Source of the DNA: an uncultured Mollicutes bacterium
GTDB taxonomy: Bacteria; Bacillota_I; Bacilli_A; RFN20; CAG-826
Assembly: GCA_937893635.1 (NCBI GenBank)
Contig: CALBGF010000113.1
Span: forward strand, 1 to 8,916
Length of the DNA: 8,916 bases
Reading direction: 5' to 3'
In this document: positions 7,232-8,916 of the stretch, one piece after another
Numbering within the stretch: the stretch's first letter is position 1
Layout: every line of letters begins with the position of its first letter
Notes under the pieces: model-generated
Seen by the model: the letters and a program-made list of their open reading frames with translations, nothing else
Databases searched by the model: none
Told to the model about the DNA's origin: nothing
Program-made: the position numbers and the translations under genes

Positions 7232-8563
7232 ATGGAAGAAAGAGAAAATGAACAACTAGAGTATAAGAAGACAACAGCAGAATTAAAAGAAGGAGTTATA
7301 TCTTTGGCATCTATGCTAAATAAGCATGGACACGGAATTTTATATTTCGGTGTTAAGAATGATGGTTCAATTTTTGGACAACAAATTGGTAAAGATACTA
7401 CTTCAAATATATCTAAAGAAATCAAAAATTATTTAAGACCTGTTATTTCTCCTACAATTACATTATTAGAAATCAGTGATAAAAAAATTATTAAAGTAGA
7501 AGTATATGGTGAAGATAAACCATATGCTGCATATGGTAGATACTATCTAAGATCTGATGATGAAGATTTACAAATGACAAATGCTCAATTAGAGGATTTC
7601 TTTATAAATAAAAGTGTTGATTATTCAAAATGGGAGAATGAACTTACAGAATATGGTGAAGAAGTTGTAGATGAAGAACTTTTAATTTCATATATAAATA
7701 AAGGTAATGAAATAGGCAGAATTTCTTTTTTATATAAAGATGTTAATGATGCAATGACAAAACTTGGTTTAATGAAGAATAATAAACTAAATAATGCAGG
7801 CCTTTATTTATTTTCAAATTTAAAACCATTAACTTTAAAATTAGCCATCTATGCAACAGACGAAAGAATATCGTTTATAGATAATACTATTACTAAAGGA
7901 AATATATTTGAGTGCATTGATAGTGCCTACAAATATATTGTTAAAAACATAAATTGGAAAGCAGAAATAGTAGGCATGAATAGAGTTGAGACTCCAGAAA
8001 TACCTGTGGAAGCAATTAGAGAAATCGTTGTAAATAGTTTTGCTCACATGAAAGTTAACAATAGTTCATTTAATGAAATATATATAACTCCAACAAGAAT
8101 TCATGTGTATAATCCAGGCTTTTTGGCAAAAGGGAAATCGCCACTTGATTTTGCAAATGGAAGTAATGGACCGATTGCTAGAAATCCGCTAATTAATACA
8201 GTTTTGTATTTAAATAAAACAATTGAATCATTTGGCACTGGATTTGGTAGAGTATTTAAATTATGTGAGAAAGAAAATATTGATTATTTATATAGAAATA
8301 ATGAATTTGGTTTTGTTTTTGAATTTTTAAGAAAACAAAATTCATCTATAAATGTTCCTATAAATGTATCGTTAAATTTAACTAACACGGAAAATCTTGT
8401 GCTAGAAATAATAAAAAATAATAAAGGTGTAACTAAAACTCAAATCGCAAAAACTATTAATAAATCAGAGATGACTATTCAAAGGGCGATAAAAAAACTA
8501 ATTGATGAAAATTTAATTAGGCGTATTGGTTCAAATAAAACAGGTTACTGGGAAGTAATTTGA
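7232..8563 (+). CDS. AlbA/Schlafen-domain putative transcriptional regulator with ATPase-like domain
   Basis: A 443-residue soluble protein of the COG2865 type ('putative DNA-binding domain / ATP-binding protein'). An AlbA_2 (Schlafen-type) domain spans about 5-125, starting with QLEYKKT (8-14) and with GILYFGVKNDG at 35-45. A GHKL-like ATPase domain (HATPase_c_4) follows at about 245-350: PVEAIREIVVNSFAHM (258-273), with N268 as likely metal-binding residue, and ESFGTGFGRVF (332-342), a glycine-rich lid. A flexible NVPINVSLNL linker (374-383) leads to a winged helix at about 387-443. Families of this kind are annotated as transcriptional regulators; biochemical roles are mostly unproven and some lie in defence loci. 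The start at 7232 leaves a complete AlbA domain and has a modest GGGG at 7220-7223. The 12-bp array upstream and its echo in the linker code suggest self-control or past duplication. The gene ends with TGA and converges on the - strand gene. Family firm, target unknown. Confidence 0.88.
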   Translation: MEERENEQLEYKKTTAELKEGVISLASMLNKHGHGILYFGVKNDGSIFGQQIGKDTTSNISKEIKNYLRPVISPTITLLEISDKKIIKVEVYGEDKPYAAYGRYYLRSDDEDLQMTNAQLEDFFINKSVDYSKWENELTEYGEEVVDEELLISYINKGNEIGRISFLYKDVNDAMTKLGLMKNNKLNNAGLYLFSNLKPLTLKLAIYATDERISFIDNTITKGNIFECIDSAYKYIVKNINWKAEIVGMNRVETPEIPVEAIREIVVNSFAHMKVNNSSFNEIYITPTRIHVYNPGFLAKGKSPLDFANGSNGPIARNPLINTVLYLNKTIESFGTGFGRVFKLCEKENIDYLYRNNEFGFVFEFLRKQNSSINVPINVSLNLTNTENLVLEIIKNNKGVTKTQIAKTINKSEMTIQRAIKKLIDENLIRRIGSNKTGYWEVI

Positions 8564-8605
8564 CGTTTTAATGTAATTAAGTATTCGAGATAATAATATA
8601 TAAAT

Positions 8606-8655
8606 AAAAAACTTCAGCATAATAGGATTGTTTTCCTCAATATACTGAAGTTTTT
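8606..8655. terminator. Bidirectional intrinsic terminator between convergent genes
   Basis: Arms 8607-8621 and 8641-8655 pair over 15 positions with a single C-A mismatch (8618), and an inner AGGA/TCCT stem (8624-8627 with 8634-8637) extends it. The left side is an A tract and the right a T tract, so it can end transcripts from both directions: the regulator gene on + (stop at 8561-8563) and the partial gene on - (stop at 8677-8679). Confidence 0.88.
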
Positions 8656-8676
8656 AGTAGTAATTAATTGTTAATA

Positions 8677-8916
8677 TTAATTGGCATTATTAATAACAAT
8701 CTTTAAATTGCCATACAAGTCCTCGAATGAATATGTTTTATTACCTATTGTAATTGTTTCTGGAGCGGTACCTAATGAAATAGAACCATCATCAATAGAA
8801 GAAGTCTTTAATGTTACTAGATAACCTTCATTTTTGTCATCGGATGTTTTTCCACAAATATCTAAATCTGAGATATCTATAGTAACATTAAATGAACCAT
8901 TACTTTGTTTTTCAAT
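8677..8916 (-). CDS. C-terminal end of a second surface protein of the same family (partial)
   Basis: A reading frame open from the right window edge ends with TAA at 8677-8679, giving the last 79 residues of a protein whose start lies outside. It aligns almost end to end with residues 899-977 of the surface protein encoded at 3974-6907: shared blocks are IDISD, GKT, ITIGN, TYSFE and YGNLKIVI, and both end in AN. I count about 44 identities of 79 by eye, with one or no gaps. It is therefore a paralogue of the C-terminal module; whether the rest of the protein shares the Ig-like and propeller parts cannot be seen. The DNA has diverged clearly, so it is not a recent copy. It converges on the regulator gene and shares its terminator. 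Confidence 0.85.
   Translation of the reverse strand: MEKQSNGSFNVTIDISDLDICGKTSDDKNEGYLVTLKTSSIDDGSISLGTAPETITIGNKTYSFEDLYGNLKIVINNAN

Noticed and set aside
7093..7425. A - strand gene of 110 residues across the array and the regulator start
   Set aside because: It is the complement of the 12-bp repeat and of the conserved AlbA-domain coding sequence; it has no ribosome site and no recognisable domain.

Overview
The window is AT-rich DNA from what looks like a low-GC Gram-positive bacterium (Bacillota, possibly a gut or rumen member of the Bacilli, Erysipelotrichia or Clostridia). This rests on strong GGAGG-type ribosome sites, A/T-ending codons, hairpin-plus-T-run terminators and membrane-anchored surface proteins. 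TGA ends the gene at 7232-8563 and tryptophan is written TGG, so the code is standard rather than the Mycoplasma type. The exact lineage cannot be read from the sequence.

Layout: (1) 1-229 holds the terminator of an upstream + strand unit, overlapped by a second, mutually exclusive inverted repeat. (2) 230-754 is a small HAD-fold hydrolase whose real start is an internal ATG. (3) 755-1041 holds a terminator-like structure with a perfect 14-bp palindrome, and a possible promoter. (4) 1042-6907 is a two-gene operon. Its first gene is a glycoside hydrolase family 3 enzyme with reversed domain order and a membrane segment at each end. The second, overlapping by 14 bases, is a 977-residue membrane-tethered surface protein made of Ig-like domains, a possible carbohydrate-binding-like domain, a beta-propeller-like region and two related C-terminal modules. 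A clear terminator follows. (5) 6908-7231 is gene-free but structured: hairpin, candidate promoters and a 12-bp tandem array. (6) 7232-8563 encodes an AlbA/Schlafen-type putative DNA-binding regulator with an ATPase-like domain and a C-terminal winged helix. (7) A bidirectional terminator at 8606-8655 separates it from a convergent partial gene on the - strand (8677-8916).

The GH3 enzyme and the surface protein are translationally coupled and probably work together at the outer face of the membrane, the enzyme cleaving glucoside- or xyloside-type bonds and its partner binding glycan or another surface ligand. The partial - strand gene ends in the same C-terminal module as the surface protein (about 44 of 79 residues identical by eye), so the genome holds at least two members of this family, here flanking the regulator gene. 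The most unusual observations are this shared, internally duplicated module and the 12-bp array upstream of the regulator, whose sequence is echoed inside the regulator's own coding region.
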